Assembly (NCBI GenBank): GCA_020631735.1
Contig: CM036209.1
Span: forward strand, 9,089,451-9,153,450
Length of the DNA stretch: 64,000 nt
Origin: Saccharum officinarum
Lineage: Eukaryota; Streptophyta; Magnoliopsida; Poales; Poaceae
Direction of reading: 5' to 3'
The first letter of the stretch is position 1. Every line of letters begins with the position of its first letter. Below are positions 1-11,650 of the stretch, one piece after another. The position numbers and the translations under genes were made by a program. The notes beneath the pieces are model-generated. The model did no database searches, was not told the origin of the DNA, and worked only from the letters and a program-made list of their open reading frames with translations.

Positions 1-40
1 TCCTAAGGATGATGAAAAAGGGGCATACTAGCTGGACAGG

Positions 41-346
41 ATGTATTCTCACATGGGTCGTCGAGCTACCATGGAGGCTAATTTTGAAGACGCCGCTTTT
101 GAAGCATGTATGGGCCTCCGTTACCTTCGCTTTGATAGCATGAAGCATGATGTTCACCGTTACTTCCCTCGTGCACACCCCGACCTTGGATGGGCCATGA
201 TTGATCCAGTGCAGTTAGAACCACTTCCTCGGGTGATGGTGAATCTTGTCTATGATATAATGGAGAGGAAGCTGCAGTTAGAGGAGATGGTGAAGGCACA
301 GGGGAAGACCATCAAGAGGTGCCAAGCAATGATTGATGAACTCTGA
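41..346 (+). CDS. Small ORF in the retroelement leader, unknown function
   Basis: A 101-codon frame begins about 1 kb upstream of gag on the same strand. The product would be hydrophilic, with a charged, probably helical C-terminal third and no membrane segment or metal-binding motif. I do not recognise it. It may be an accessory leader ORF of this retroelement family or a captured fragment. It has no internal stop, although the gag and pol frames downstream have many, so it could be meaningful or simply lucky. Expression is not shown by the sequence. Confidence 0.35.
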   Translation: MYSHMGRRATMEANFEDAAFEACMGLRYLRFDSMKHDVHRYFPRAHPDLGWAMIDPVQLEPLPRVMVNLVYDIMERKLQLEEMVKAQGKTIKRCQAMIDEL

Positions 347-1096
347 GCAAACCAAGGCATGGCCAAGATTTATGAGACATTAGAGCATGAGCCACATCCC
401 TAGAAAATAGGAGTCCTTTATGTAATAAGAATGTTCTTAGTAACGTCAGTTGAGTCTTCGAGTCTGTCGTGTGGTTTGAACTTTGGTGTGATAGTTGCTT
501 TATCATTATGCTTATGTGTGAGTTGGATTTTTGTTATGAGTGTTGAGGCTTGTAGGCATGTCTACAAGTTTCATTTTTAAGAATAATAAGTTTATTAGTC
601 AAGGGAATAATAGTTGGGATTGGTATTGTCACGTTTCTGTCCTTGCTATTTTCTGGAGCAGTTTGCAATGTTTCTGCTATGGTTCAAAAACGGTTCATGC
701 AACATTTATGAAATTTTTATGAGAGAAACTAGGTTTAAGCACCTTTCAAATGCCACTAGAATCACCTTCTTTTCTGATCTGGTTCGAGAGATATAACTGT
801 CACAAGTTAAAGTTTCTGCACAGACTGGAATCTGGAACAGTTTCTGTTGCGCCTTATTTTTCATTAACTTAACGACAGAATCTGATCTTGGGGTCCAAAT
901 AAAAGTTGTGGAGAACTTCATAAGATTTTCAACCATATAAAGCACGCCTCTATTGGACTTCTATAGCTCAAGATATGATTGATTTACTGAACTGTTAACA
1001 TTGATATTCGCCCAGAAAACTTTTAGATCTTATTCTTTATCTTATAAGTGGTTGATAACATGGAAATCTCAAAGTTTGTATTTTTATGGATGACAG
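347..1096 (+). other. Untranslated leader between small ORF and gag
   Basis: AT-rich stretch of about 750 bases with only short chance frames and no recognisable domain. By position it is the untranslated region between the 5' LTR and gag. Nothing else is seen in it. Confidence 0.6.
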
Positions 1097-2115
1097 ATGG
1101 CCGGAAGAGGAAGAGGCAGGGGTCGTGGAGGTGTTCCCCCAAATCTACCACCACCGCCACCACCAACTATTGAGCAACTATTGGCAGTGCAGACACAGCT
1201 TATGCAACAACTTGTGCAGAACCAACAGAATCAGCCAGTTGCTGGGACACAACCACGTGATAAGCGTGGTGAGTTTTTGAAGGGTCATCCCCCAGTGTTC
1301 ACGCATGCCGCTGATCCATTGGAAGCGGATGATTGGCTTCGTGCTGTGAAAAAGCAGCTCAACATTGCACAATGTGATGACCGACAGAAGGTGTTATTTG
1401 CTTCTGGACAACTCCAGGGAGAAGCTCAGGATTGGTGAGAATCATATGAGTATGGTCGCTCCGCCAATGCTCCCGCTGTCACTTGGCAGGAGTTTAGAGA
1501 GAACTTCAGGGCTTACCATATACCAGAAGGGATGATAGAACTGAAGGCAGAGGAATTCAGGAACTTGACCCAAGGGTCATTGTCTGTAGCTGAGTATCAT
1601 GACAGGTTTGCCTAGTTGTCACGATATGCTCCACATGAGGTGGCTAATGACAGTGATAAGCAGCGTCGCTTTCTGAAGGGATTGTATGATGGACTACAAT
1701 TGCAGCTGATGTCCAATACTTATCCCAATTTTCAGACGCTTGTGAACCGCGCTATCGTGGTGGATAATAAGCGCAAGGAGATAGATGCCAAGAGGAAAAG
1801 GCTTCAGGGACAGGCCTCCGGTAGTAACACTCATCCGCGTACTGGTTTCTAGCAAGGTAATCAGTAGAGGCCTCCTTCTGGTCAGTGGAATCATGGTCAT
1901 GTCCCTTTTCGCAATCAGTTCCCGCAACATCCCCTATTCCAGCCGCAAAATGGCAACTAACGCCCTCCACAGCAGAGTGGGATCAGACTCAGCGTCAGGG
2001 CCCTTCCAATAATACTCCCATAAAGACTAGTGTTTCCAATACCCCCAATAGGTGTTTTCGATGTGGGAAAGAAGGTCACTTATCTTACAATTGCCCTGAG
2101 AAGCCCAACCAGTAG
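1097..2115 (+). pseudogene. gag: gag of Ty3/gypsy element, broken
   Basis: Gag would form the cytoplasmic virus-like particle. The start at 1097 opens an Arg/Gly-rich, then Pro-rich N-terminus. A retrotransposon gag core follows, and a CCHC zinc knuckle (CFRCGKEGHLSYNC) lies at about 2053-2094. The frame is interrupted by stops at 1436, 1613, 1850, 1865 and near 1958, and by a frameshift between about 1960 and 2000 that moves the zinc knuckle into the pol frame. A further stop (2113-2115) separates the knuckle from the protease. Most stops are explained by TGG to TGA or by CAG/CAA to TAG/TAA. No functional product is expected. Confidence 0.9.
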
Positions 2116-2166
2116 ACTCCCCAGAGGCAGGGTAGTCACCAGAAGCCTGCGCTTAACACTGGAAGG

Positions 2167-3960
2167 GTGAATCACTTGTCTCAAGAAATAGCAGTGGAGG
2201 AACTGGAAGTTATGCTTGGTACGTTCGATGTCCATTCCACTCCTGCCACTGTTCTTTTTGATTCTGGAGCATCACATTCTTTCATATCACAAGCATTTGT
2301 TAGAATACATAGAATTCATTTGTGTGCCATGAAGAACTCTATATTAGTAAACTCACCTGGTGGAAGTATGCCAACATCTTATCATTGTCTCCCGATTAGT
2401 CTCATTTTAAGGGGGGCCGATCTCATATTGGGAATAGATTGGATGATGCAACAACAAGCAGAGATTCAGTGCAAGGAGAAATCAGTAGTGCTGACAACAC
2501 CAAAGGGAGATAGGATCAGGGTTGATGTGAAAGTGCAAAAACAGGAGACCGCTACAGTGAACCAGCTTAATGATGGTGCCAACAAGGAGGACCCGGTTGT
2601 GGAGGAGTTCCCCGATGTGTTTCCTGAGGAATTGTCAGGTATGCCACCAGACCATGACATTAAATTTATTATTGAATTATTACCTAGAACTGCACCCATA
2701 GCTAAGCGTCCATATAGAATGGAAATAGATGAATTAGAAGAACTTAAGAAACAAATTAAGGAGTTGCAGGATAAGGGTTTCATTCGTCCTAGTTCTTCAC
2801 CTTGGAAAGCACCAGTGATTTTTGTAGACAAGAAAGATGGCACTCAGAGGATGTGTGTAGATTATCGGTCTCTCAATGAGGTTACTATTAAGAATAAGTA
2901 CCTGTTGCCTAGAATCGATGACTTGTTTGATCAGTTGAGAGGTGCTTGTGTATTCTCCAAGATTGATCTTCGTTCTGGATATCACCAGTTGAAGATTCAT
3001 GCTAGTGATATACCAAAGACAGTTTTTACCACACGGTATGGGTTATATGAGTATACAGTGATGTCTTTTGGTCTGACTAATGCCCCTGCATACTTTATGT
3101 ATTTGATGAATAAGGTGTTCATGGAATATCTGGACAAGTTTGTAGTGGTATTCATTGATGATATCCTAGTATTCTCCAAGACCGAGGAGGAACATGCCGA
3201 ACATTTGAGGTTGGTCTTGTAAAAGCTCAGAGAACACCAGTTATATGCCAAGCGGAGTAAATGTGAGTTTTGGTTTAAGGAAGTTTCCTTTCTTGGTCAT
3301 GTTGTCTCAAATGGAGGAATATCAGTAGATCCTAGCAAAGTGAAAGATGTATTGAACTGGAAGCCACCAACCAATGTAAGTGAGATCTGTAGTTTTTTGG
3401 GATTAGTAGACTATTATATGAGATTTATAGAGGGATTTTCTAAGCTTGCGAAGCCAATGACTACACTATTGGAGAAGAATGCCAAGTTTGTGTGGTCTGA
3501 GAAGTGTCAGGCTAATTTTGAGGATTTGAAGAAAAGATTGACCACTGCACCAGTATTAGTCTTGCTAGATCTGAGTAAACACTTCTCTATCTACTGTGAT
3601 GCATCTCATCTAGGTTTAGGATGTGTTCTTATGCAAGAAGGTAGAGTTGTGGCATATGCATCGAGACAGTTGAGAAAGCATGAATTAAATTATCCTACTC
3701 ATGACTTGGAATTAGCTGCAGTGGTTCATGCACTAAAGATATGGAGACACTATTTGATTGGACATAAGAGTGATATATACACTAATCACAAGAGCCTAAA
3801 GTATATCTTTACTCAATCAGATCTGAACTTGAGGCAGCGTAGATGGTTGGAGTTGATAAAGAATTATGATCTGGAGGTGCATTATCACCCAGGAAAGGCC
3901 AACGTCTTTGCTGATGCTCTTAGTAGGAAAAGCTACGCTAATGAAGTGCAAGTAATGCCT
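2167..3960 (+). pseudogene. pol: pol, first half: aspartic protease, reverse transcriptase, RNase H, broken
   Basis: The protease active site [12 protein letters not shown] lies near 2256-2292. RT follows, with the [10 protein letters not shown] region near 2960-2990 and the catalytic FIDD box ([12 protein letters not shown]) near 3146-3181. A stop at 3220-3222 (a CAA-type codon changed to TAA) ends the first open part; the same frame resumes and runs from 3340 through RNase H. RNase H keeps the first aspartate ([10 protein letters not shown]) and the glutamate (HDLELAAV). The aspartate expected in the YTDHKSL-type motif is Asn (codon 3784-3786), a G-to-A change that should impair the enzyme. 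These domains copy the element's RNA into DNA. Confidence 0.93.
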
Positions 3961-5472
3961 ATGCCAAGAGAGTTGTGTGCTGAATGTGAGCATCTAAACT
4001 TAGGGTTTACCACCAATGCAGTAGAATTGGTACTAGAACCTACTCTGGAGCAAGAAATACGCAAGAGTCAGTTGAAAGATGCAAAGTTGAGAGAGATAGC
4101 GGAGAATATAGCGAAGGGCAAATCACCAGGATTTTATAAGGATGATAATGGTACGTTATGGTTTGGAAAAAGGCTGTGTGTGCCTGAGGATAAGACTATC
4201 AGAGAGGCAATTCTGCGTGAAGCTCATGAGTCAGCTTATTCCATACATCCTGGGAGTACTAAGATGTATCTGGATTTAAGAGAGAAATATTGGTGGTATG
4301 GTTTAAAAAGAGATGTTGCTAAATATGTTGCTTTGTGTGACACTTGTCAAAGGGTGAAAGCTGAACATCAGAGACTTGCAGGATTGTTACAGCCTATGCA
4401 GATACCCGAATGGAAATGGGAAGAAGTTGGTATGGATTTCATAGTTGGGTTGCCACGTACTCAGAGAGGGTATGATTCAATTTGGGTAATAGTAGATCGT
4501 CTAACAAAGGTTGCTAATTTTCTACCAGTTAAGACTACATATAGCAGTGTAAAGTTGGTAGAATTATATATGGAAAGAATAGTGAGTCTACATGGAGTTC
4601 CTAAGAAAATTGTGTCTGATCGGGGTACCCAGTTTACATCTCATTATTGGCAAAAGATACATGAATCACTAGAAACCAAGCTGAACTTTAGTACAGCCTA
4701 CCATCCATAGACAGATGGACAGACGAAGAGAATTAATCAGATATTGGAAGATATGTTGAGAGCTTGTGCTTTACAATATGGTACTAGTTGGGATAAGAGT
4801 TTGCCTTATGCAGAGTTCTCTTATAACAATAGTTATCAAAAGAGTCTTAAGATGGCACCGTTTGAGGCTTTGTATGGACGAAAGTGTAGAACCCCGTTGT
4901 TCTAGAATCAGACAGGGGAAAGTCAAGTGTTTGGGCTTGATGTACTCAAGGATGCTAAAAAGAAAGTAAGAATGATTAGAGATAATCTAAAAATAGCCCA
5001 GTCCCGACAAAAAAGTTATGCTGATACTCGGAGGAGAGAGTTGACTTTTGAAGTAGGGGATTGTGTCTACTTGAAAGTATCGCCAATGAGGACTGTGAAA
5101 AGGTTCAACATGAAGGGGAAATTAGCACCAAGGTATATTGGACCTTTCAAGATCATAGAGAGACGTGGTGAGGTGGCGTATCAGTTGGAATTACCTGAGA
5201 GTTTGGCAGGTGTACATGATGTGTTTCACGTGTCTCAACTTAAGAAATGTTTGCGAGTACCAGAGGAGCAGATTCCGTTAGAGGAGCTCACTGTTAAAGA
5301 GGATCTCACATATGAAGAGTTGCCAGTTAGAATTTTAGAGACTGCTGAAAGAGTCACGAGGAGTCGAACTATCAAGATGTGTAAGGTTCAGTGGAATCGG
5401 TACACTGCAGATGAGGCCACCTGGGAAAAAGAAGAGGATCTAAGGAAAACCTACCCGCAACTATTTGAGTAA
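3961..5472 (+). pseudogene. pol: pol, second half: integrase with chromodomain, broken
   Basis: Integrase inserts the cDNA into the host genome. The N-terminal H-H-C-C zinc finger spans about 4225-4350 (HPGSTKMY, then CDTC). The first catalytic Asp is at 4435-4437 (GMDFIVG) and the second lies in SDRGTQF near 4615. The motif holding the catalytic Glu is broken twice: a stop at 4708-4710, and Lys instead of Glu at 4726-4728 (G to A). Another stop lies at 4903. The C-terminal part contains an integrase SH3-like segment (GPFKIIERRGEVAYQLELP). A chromodomain follows at about 5315-5470, where conserved aromatic residues are still visible; chromodomains direct insertion toward marked chromatin. The frame ends at 5470-5472. 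Confidence 0.92.
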
Positions 5473-5503
5473 GCACCAGCCGAATCTCAGGACGAGATTC
5501 ATC

Positions 5504-5518
5504 TTAAGGGGGTAGAAT
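5504..5518 (+). other. Polypurine tract of the gypsy element
   Basis: A purine-rich tract (TTAAGGGGGTAGAAT) sits directly before the TG that opens the LTR. This is the expected primer site for plus-strand DNA synthesis. Confidence 0.8.
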
Positions 5519-8241
5519 TGTAACACCCTAAAATTTTGGAAGATTTAAAAATAGGTAAATATGGCTTTTATGTATTTTTGAGCATACAAACTTAGAAAAG
5601 TAATGATTTTTATTAATTTAAAATCAAATATAATGGTAGAAACATGATTGAGCATTCATGCTGTTGCATTGGAATTTTTGTATTGAGTGGTTTGATTTAA
5701 ATTCATAAGAGAATTCAAAATCTTTTTAGAAAATGCTTTGAAATATTGAAAAAGGAAAAAGAAAAGGGTATTTCTTCTCATTCCGGTTTTGGCCCACCTC
5801 AGCCGAGCCCAGCAAGGCGCCCCGCCTGCCCTCTCCCGCGCGCGGCCCGTCTCCCCTCCCTCTGCTTTCCGCTCTGGGCCGAGCCACCGCTAGCCCAGCA
5901 AGCCGCCTGGCCCACAAGCGCGCGCGCCGCGCCCTCCCTTCCTCTCTCTAGCTGACGCCGTGGGCCCGCGTGTCGGACGTCTTCTTCCTCCCCACGCCGG
6001 CCGGATTCCTTTCCTTGTTCACCACCGACCGAATCCGCGCTTCAATCTTCCCCCTTCCTTTCTTGGAACCGCCATCGGGCTATATAAGTCGCATGCCGAG
6101 CCCAACCGCAACCATCTCGTCCTTTTTGCAGTCCCTGTGGTGCTCGAGAGTTCGGTCACCACGAGCGAGAGCCCTAGCTGCCGCCTCTCCGAGCCACGCG
6201 ATTTCCTTGGTTCGCCCTCGGCTTCGATTTTGCCCTAGGTGAGCTCGTCGTGTCCTGATCTTCCTCTCGGTACTTTCTATTTGTTGAATGATGCCCGGAA
6301 GCGAGGTATTGCGTGCTCCGGCCATGGCGCCACCGTGTTCGCTCGCCGCCGGCGATTTTTTCCCCGCCATCGCCGCCAGCAGTCGTTGTGAGCCGTTGGA
6401 TCTTAGATCTACCGCCAGGATTAGAAGTTACCGATTCGGCTGAAAATTTTGCTAAAGAGTCCCTGTAGTTTTTATATATAGAACCCGCAGTCCATAACGT
6501 AAAACCCGAATTCATTTTCTTCTTTTGAAGGCGTATTTGATCGCGGTGATTCAGAAATACGTTTTCACTTATTTACAGTTTTGCCATTATGTTATTTCAT
6601 GCGTAGAATCTCCGTTTTAACTCCGATTTGACCCGTTCAAATTGCGTTAGGTTCGTATTTGCAAGCTCTACATGTTAGTAGTACTGTATAGTAGGTTTGT
6701 GACATTTTATTTTCGACTTTGAATTAAAGTAATTATTTTTCTATAGGAAATCTTCAAAAATTCATAACTTCGTCGTTTTAGCTCCGTTTTTCGTGATCTT
6801 CGCGTTTGTGTGATCCTAGCGAGTTGTAGATTCGTTTTAAAGAATTTTTATCTTATTTTATTACTGTTGGTGTACTGTTCTAATTATAGTCTTGTTGTTT
6901 ATGCATGATTGTTTCTAGATGAATGTTGTTGCTATTATTGATCGAGTATAGACGGTGAGCAATTCGTTGGAGATCAGGAGTTTTTCTACGAGCAAGATCA
7001 TCAGGACCAGTTTGAGCAAGGCAAGTATAGCATGGGATTATCCTTATTGTCCTATTCACAATAAGCAAATAGTATCATTATGCATATGTTCCCTTGTTAA
7101 GGATGACTTAGTGTTGATCTTATACCTTGATACCTATTATATTGCATTGAGTAGTATTACTAGTGCTTAACATGGACTATGACCATGTAATTTAACTAAT
7201 GGAATATGCAATAAACATTAAAAGATGATTTTTTATTACTGTTTAAAGGAGACTAGACATGGGGCTATTTTTGGTGCTCTAGTTACTCTACTTAAGGACT
7301 TATCTGTAAGCGAACATCCGGGATTTACAGTACAACTGTGAGGGCTATATGGCTCTAGCTTTAGTCATATAGAAGGACCTTTTCTAGCTTGTTAGTGGTA
7401 ACCTTTCTGGCATAAGAATGGCTTGACGAATCAGGTATAGCGCGACCTTTGTCCTTATGTGTATAGGCTACGCGTCATTGTGCCATTTGGAAGGGGGGCT
7501 CTACATCTGTTTGCCGAGTGAATCTAATGGCCCTAACTTGTTAGACGAACCTTCGAAAGACTTCATAGTGTTCCCCGGCCTGCTCACCTTGGAAGTGTTT
7601 TGGGAGTAATTAACCCGGGCATATGGGCGGCATGACTCACAGTGAAAATGTACAACCTCTGCAGAGTGTAAAACTGTTATAACAGTCGTGCTCACGGTCA
7701 CGAGTGGCCTTGGACCCTTATGGAATAGTTGATCATTAATAACGAATATGTTTTTGCTATTCGTTAATCATTTCACATGGATCATATGTTTATTGTTTAC
7801 ACTGAGATATTTTGATGCTATTAATATGCTAAAAATTATGCTAAATAAAAGCTACATGCTGATAAATCAATGTCATGCCTTTGAACTTCATGAACCCCAT
7901 GTTACACTTGTTGAGTACGAGATGTACTTACGCTTGTTTATTTTTCTTACTTGGATAAAAATCCCGGATGGGTAACAGATGGTGTAAATAGTGACTACTA
8001 CTCCTACTTCCCTGAAGATTACTAGACTTGCAGTCAACCAGTCAATGTGCCTGTGATTGGAGCTACCACGAGAGATTTATATTTTACTTCCGCTACATTT
8101 GTATAAAGACCATGTGTTAATAATCGTGATGTAATAAAATTTGTGATGATACTTCTTTTATAATTTGTTAACTTATGTGTGATTGATCTCTGGGCACACA
8201 TAAGAGTATGCATTCCATTTAGTCTTTAAATGGGTGTGACA
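5519..8241 (+). repeat. 3' LTR of the Ty3/gypsy element (2723 bp)
   Basis: The LTR begins TGTAACACCC and ends GGGTGTGACA, a near-perfect terminal inverted repeat with TG...CA ends. It follows the polypurine tract directly. It contains a GC-rich segment (about 5790-6240) with a TATA box and then long AT-rich sequence. Open frames inside it look like chance. Confidence 0.9.
6081..6087 (+). promoter_or_regulatory. Probable LTR TATA box
   Basis: TATATAA follows a GC-rich segment within the LTR, as expected for the U3 promoter that starts the element's transcript. Confidence 0.55.
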
Positions 8242-8640
8242 CCAAGCGGTTTCATTATGGGCCGAGCTATACTACATAATACCATTTCTGATCACTTCTT
8301 TTTTCATCTCCATTTTTTCTTTTTAAAATGGCGAGTGGTATATGAAATATTTTAACTTTATTTTGTGCTATTGCATTTCCTTCTCTTTTAGGTTTTAGTA
8401 TATTCTTATTATTTTCATACTCTGTTTACGGTATAATTAATAAAATTGAGTTTTTTTTGCTGATATTTGTTATTATTTGAATAATAACCCAATTATATTG
8501 TTGCATTTTCCCAATAGTTTCTATATTTATATTTATCACATTTAAGACTTTTATCCTATATTCTTTAACGTGTAAAACCTTTAGCAATATAATTCAATTG
8601 TCTTTCCATTTTTTTAAAAAAATGTTGTGTGGTGTATATA
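8242..8640. other. AT-rich spacer, no gene seen
   Basis: About 400 bases between the gypsy LTR and the start of the duplicated segment. AT-rich with homopolymer runs and no coding signal. Confidence 0.6.
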
Positions 8641-8827
8641 TCTAAGTTATCTACAAAGGACAGAGAGAAAATAGGCTGTCCTTTTTTACTTAGATCAATC
8701 AAGCAACAACTAGTATCACAATTACATTTTACTAGAAAAAGAACAAAATTAGGACTGAAAAAAACCAAACTTATTATATAGAATTTAAACTATCTACATA
8801 ATCTACGAACACAGGTGAGGAGGTGAT

Positions 8828-8946
8828 GGCCCTATTCGCTTGTCTTATGAGCCGTACTTTTTCAGCCAACGAACAATGTTTTCCTCTTACAACAAATTGA
8901 CGAACAGTACTTTCAGTCATGACTTTTCAGCCAAGCGAACGGGGCC
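8828..8946. mobile_element. 119-bp MITE (GGCCCTATTCGCTTG ends)
   Basis: Terminal inverted repeats GGCCCTATTCGCTTG and CAAGCGAACGGGGCC bound a 119-bp sequence. The duplicate copy near 12187 lacks it and reads straight through, giving a natural empty site. A TTA target is seen on the right; the left copy appears decayed. Confidence 0.8.
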
Positions 8947-9796
8947 TTAGAGTGCTCATTTGGATGGTAATGCATTTTTTTTAATAAGCAGAAGTGTGCT
9001 CATTTGGACGGCAATAATGATGGCCTATTGAATTATCGATGATGCCTCCTTGAACTTTGCAATCAGGTTACCTGATTCTCAAAGGTCAGACCATTGGTAC
9101 TACTAGCTAGTTCACACAGCTTTCTTGTAAACACTGAATGAACTCTACAGTATTTAACAATGCAAAACAAGTAGACAGACCAAACAGTTGAGCTGAAGCT
9201 GAACAGTTGCTGCCGCTTTAGCACTGTAGCCGCATTCGGTTAAAGGGAAAAAAACAAGCTCGGTCGCTTTCTAGGCCATCATGTACTGTATTCATGCCTG
9301 ACAGGGACAGCAACTCTACCCAGTTACTGTATGATAAAACGACGCACGTGCGAACGCGCGGGACTGCAGGAATTAATGGGTGATATTATGGAATGGAAGG
9401 GAAGAGCCAAACAAAACAAATCTCACCGAACAAGCATGCTACAATCTTCTAACCATTTTCCGAAAGAGTTGTGAACTTGTAGCCAACCATGCAACTATGC
9501 AAAACGCAGGTCTGGCTGTTCTACACAGCTAAGTCATAATGCCAGTAATATGAACGTCCTTTTCTTTGCACACTTGTGGAAACAACTCGTTGCTTTTTTG
9601 TCAATATATACACTTTGATTTTGCTCTACAATGTGGCCCCTGAATTTCTTTCAGATTCTTGTCATAGCGTGGCAAAACCAATGGAATTTTATATTTCTAT
9701 ATAATGCACGTTGACAGCTGCAAATGAGGTCGAAATGAAAGGGAGTGACAGCAGCCAATAACAGAAACGCAGGCACCGCCGTAACCCATAAGACTA

Positions 9797-10240
9797 GCCG
9801 CAGTGGTACTCTAAAACCATACTCTAAAGCTTTAGAGTAGGAATATAGAGTAAAAACTGCTGCACTGGGTACTCTAAAACGATACTCTATCTTTTCTCTC
9901 ACTCTATATTTAGAGTGGTACAGTACTTACTCTATACTCTATACTCTATAGTAGCGGACCCCACTAGCTAAACAAAGGAAAAAAGTGCTATAACTCATAA
10001 ACCAAAAATCTAAATTAAATTTCGATTGCACCATTAAATTCGTCTCAATAAATCCTTCAAAACTATATCACACATGGATATATTTAGATAAAGTGACAAG
10101 TGGATCTCACAGTGGATAGAGTGGATAGAGGATGATATAGAGGATGGATGAGTGCAGGAGAATTAAGTATAGAGGAGAGAATCTTACTAACTAAGACGTA
10201 TAGAGGATGAATATAGAGGTGCATGAGTGCGGGTTGTCTA
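9797..10240. mobile_element. Insertion of about 440 bp, MITE-like, unit 1 only
   Basis: Absent from the duplicate at about 12980. It begins near TAGCCGCAGTGG and ends near GAGTGCGGGTTGTCTA, which are imperfect inverted ends. Inside are many ACTCTA / TAGAGT repeats in both orientations. The superfamily is not clear and the exact ends are uncertain by a few bases. Confidence 0.55.
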
Positions 10241-10355
10241 ACAGAGCTTTGGAGTTGGCTGTCATTTTTTGGGCACGTGCATGCGCAGAGGTAGTCTGCA
10301 GAGACGACAGACAACCACTGCAGGTCCCCTGACTCTATCAACCTGTTCGCTTGAG

Positions 10356-10597
10356 GCCTTGTTCAGCGTGTGTTTAGTTTGCGAAATTTTTTGGTTTTGG
10401 TTATTGTAGTACTTTCGTTTGTATTTATTAATTAGTGTCCAATTATGGATTAATTATGTTTAAAAGATTCGTCTCGTGGTTTTTTACCAAACTGTATAAT
10501 TAGTTTTTTTTCGTCTACATTTAATGCTCCGTACATATGTCTAAATATTCGATGTGACGGGAAATTTTGAAAATTTTTGGAAACTAAACATGACCTA
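10356..10597. mobile_element. MITE, GGCCTTGTTTAG family (PIF/Harbinger-like), degenerate
   Basis: Starts GGCCTTGTTC and GTTTAGTTT, and ends AAACTAAACATG. Internal blocks such as AAAGATTCGTCTCG and ATTCGATGTGAC are shared with the MITEs at 11701-12050 and 38684-38928. Confidence 0.7.
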
Positions 10598-10617
10598 GTT
10601 TCAAAATTCAGAATTCA

Positions 10618-10935
10618 ACAAATGCTATAGTAAAACTTGTGGCATATGCATGGAGTACTAAATATAGATGAAATAAAAAAAACTAATTGCACAGTTTACG
10701 TGGAAATTGCGAAATGAACGTTTGGAGTCTAATTAGTCCGTGATTTGACACTAAAGTGGTACAGTACACTTTTGCTAATGACGGATTAATTAATCTTAAT
10801 AAATTCGTCTCGCTGTTTTCAGGCTAGTTGTGCAATTAGTTTTTTTTGTTAGTATCCGAAAACCCCTTTCAACATCGCACGAAATATCCGATGTGACATT
10901 TTCGCCAAAAACTTTTCGGAACTAAACGAGGCGTG
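10618..10935. mobile_element. MITE of the same family, degenerate
   Basis: Shares ATGCATGGAGTACTAAATATAG, GTCTAATTAGTCCGTGATT and AACTAAACGAGGC with the GGCCTTGTTTAG family. The left end is eroded. Confidence 0.6.
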
Positions 10936-11315
10936 AGATTATCAGCCAAATCAGCCAGCCAGCCAGCAATGTTTTTATCTCACAAAAAACCAGCCAGCAG
11001 TACTTTCAGCTAATCAGATCAGCCCAAGCGAACATGTTGTATATATCACCCCTGTATCCACAAAAGAATATAATTCTCGTTTTTTGAGAAGTCAAGCAAT
11101 TTAAACTTTAATCAAAATTATATAAAAGAGTACTAACATTTATAGTACAAAATTAGTATCATTAGATTAGCCATAGAATATATTTTCATAATAAATTTAT
11201 TTGAAGATATAAATATTAACACTATTTACTATAAATTTAGTTAAACTTGATCAAATTTGAACTTTCTTACCGGTATGTATTTCATAATTGCATTCTTTCG
11301 AGGAAGTACGTAGTA
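10936..11315. other. MITE debris and AT-rich spacer
   Basis: 10937-11036 resembles the end of the GGCCCTATTCGCTTG MITE family (ends CAAGCGAACATG). 11060-11280 is AT-rich and has weak Stowaway-like character. No gene seen. Confidence 0.5.
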
Positions 11316-11650
11316 CTAGTCCATGCGGCGCCGCCGCAGGTGCATGCGCGCAGCACACTCCGGCCGGATCGGAGGAGCACAGCCAGCTGCCTCCTCCGCC
11401 GTTTGTCTGTGTCTTGGTGATGGACCAGCTCGCCCGCCCACCGGCGCTTTCACGTACGGCCGCCGACGAATGGATACATGCATGATGTATATAGGTCGCC
11501 GTCGTGAACGCCCACGAGACGACAACAGACGGATTTGACGGCGGCGGCGGCGACGACGACGACGAGACCGAACGATGGATCGAGATATATATATATATAT
11601 CTCGTCGCGTGCGTGCGCTGGCGGCCGGGCAGATAGACACTGCGTCGGTC
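11316..11650. repeat. Tandem duplication, unit 1, part C (GC-rich)
   Basis: Begins AGTCCATGCGGCGCCGCCGCAG and ends ACTGCGTCGGTC. It matches 21763-22740 once the hAT insertion there is removed. Contains GGC and GAC microsatellites and a short TA run. Frames on both strands are low-complexity products of these repeats. Confidence 0.8.

Larger units (their letters stand above)
1..8241 (+). mobile_element. Ty3/gypsy LTR retrotransposon (chromovirus, probably Tekay/Del lineage), 5' end outside window
   Basis: Order seen: leader with a small ORF, gag with a CCHC zinc knuckle, aspartic protease, reverse transcriptase, RNase H, integrase, chromodomain, polypurine tract, 3' LTR. RT before integrase defines Ty3/gypsy. 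The C-terminal chromodomain and a 2.7-kb LTR fit the Tekay/Del branch of plant chromoviruses; that lineage call is inferred. The 5' LTR and primer binding site lie before base 1. Coding DNA carries at least nine in-frame stops and one frameshift, so the copy is dead. No target duplication can be tested because the left end is missing. Confidence 0.93.
8641..10276. repeat. Tandem duplication, unit 1, part A
   Basis: Starts TCTAAGTTATCTACAAAGG and matches 11649-13027 along its length with scattered substitutions. Shared landmarks include AACTTTGCAATCAGG, GGTCAGACCATTGGTAC and the stretch ending GGAGTTGG. Relative to part B it carries two extra insertions, 8828-8946 and about 9797-10240. No coding function is recognised. 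Confidence 0.85.
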
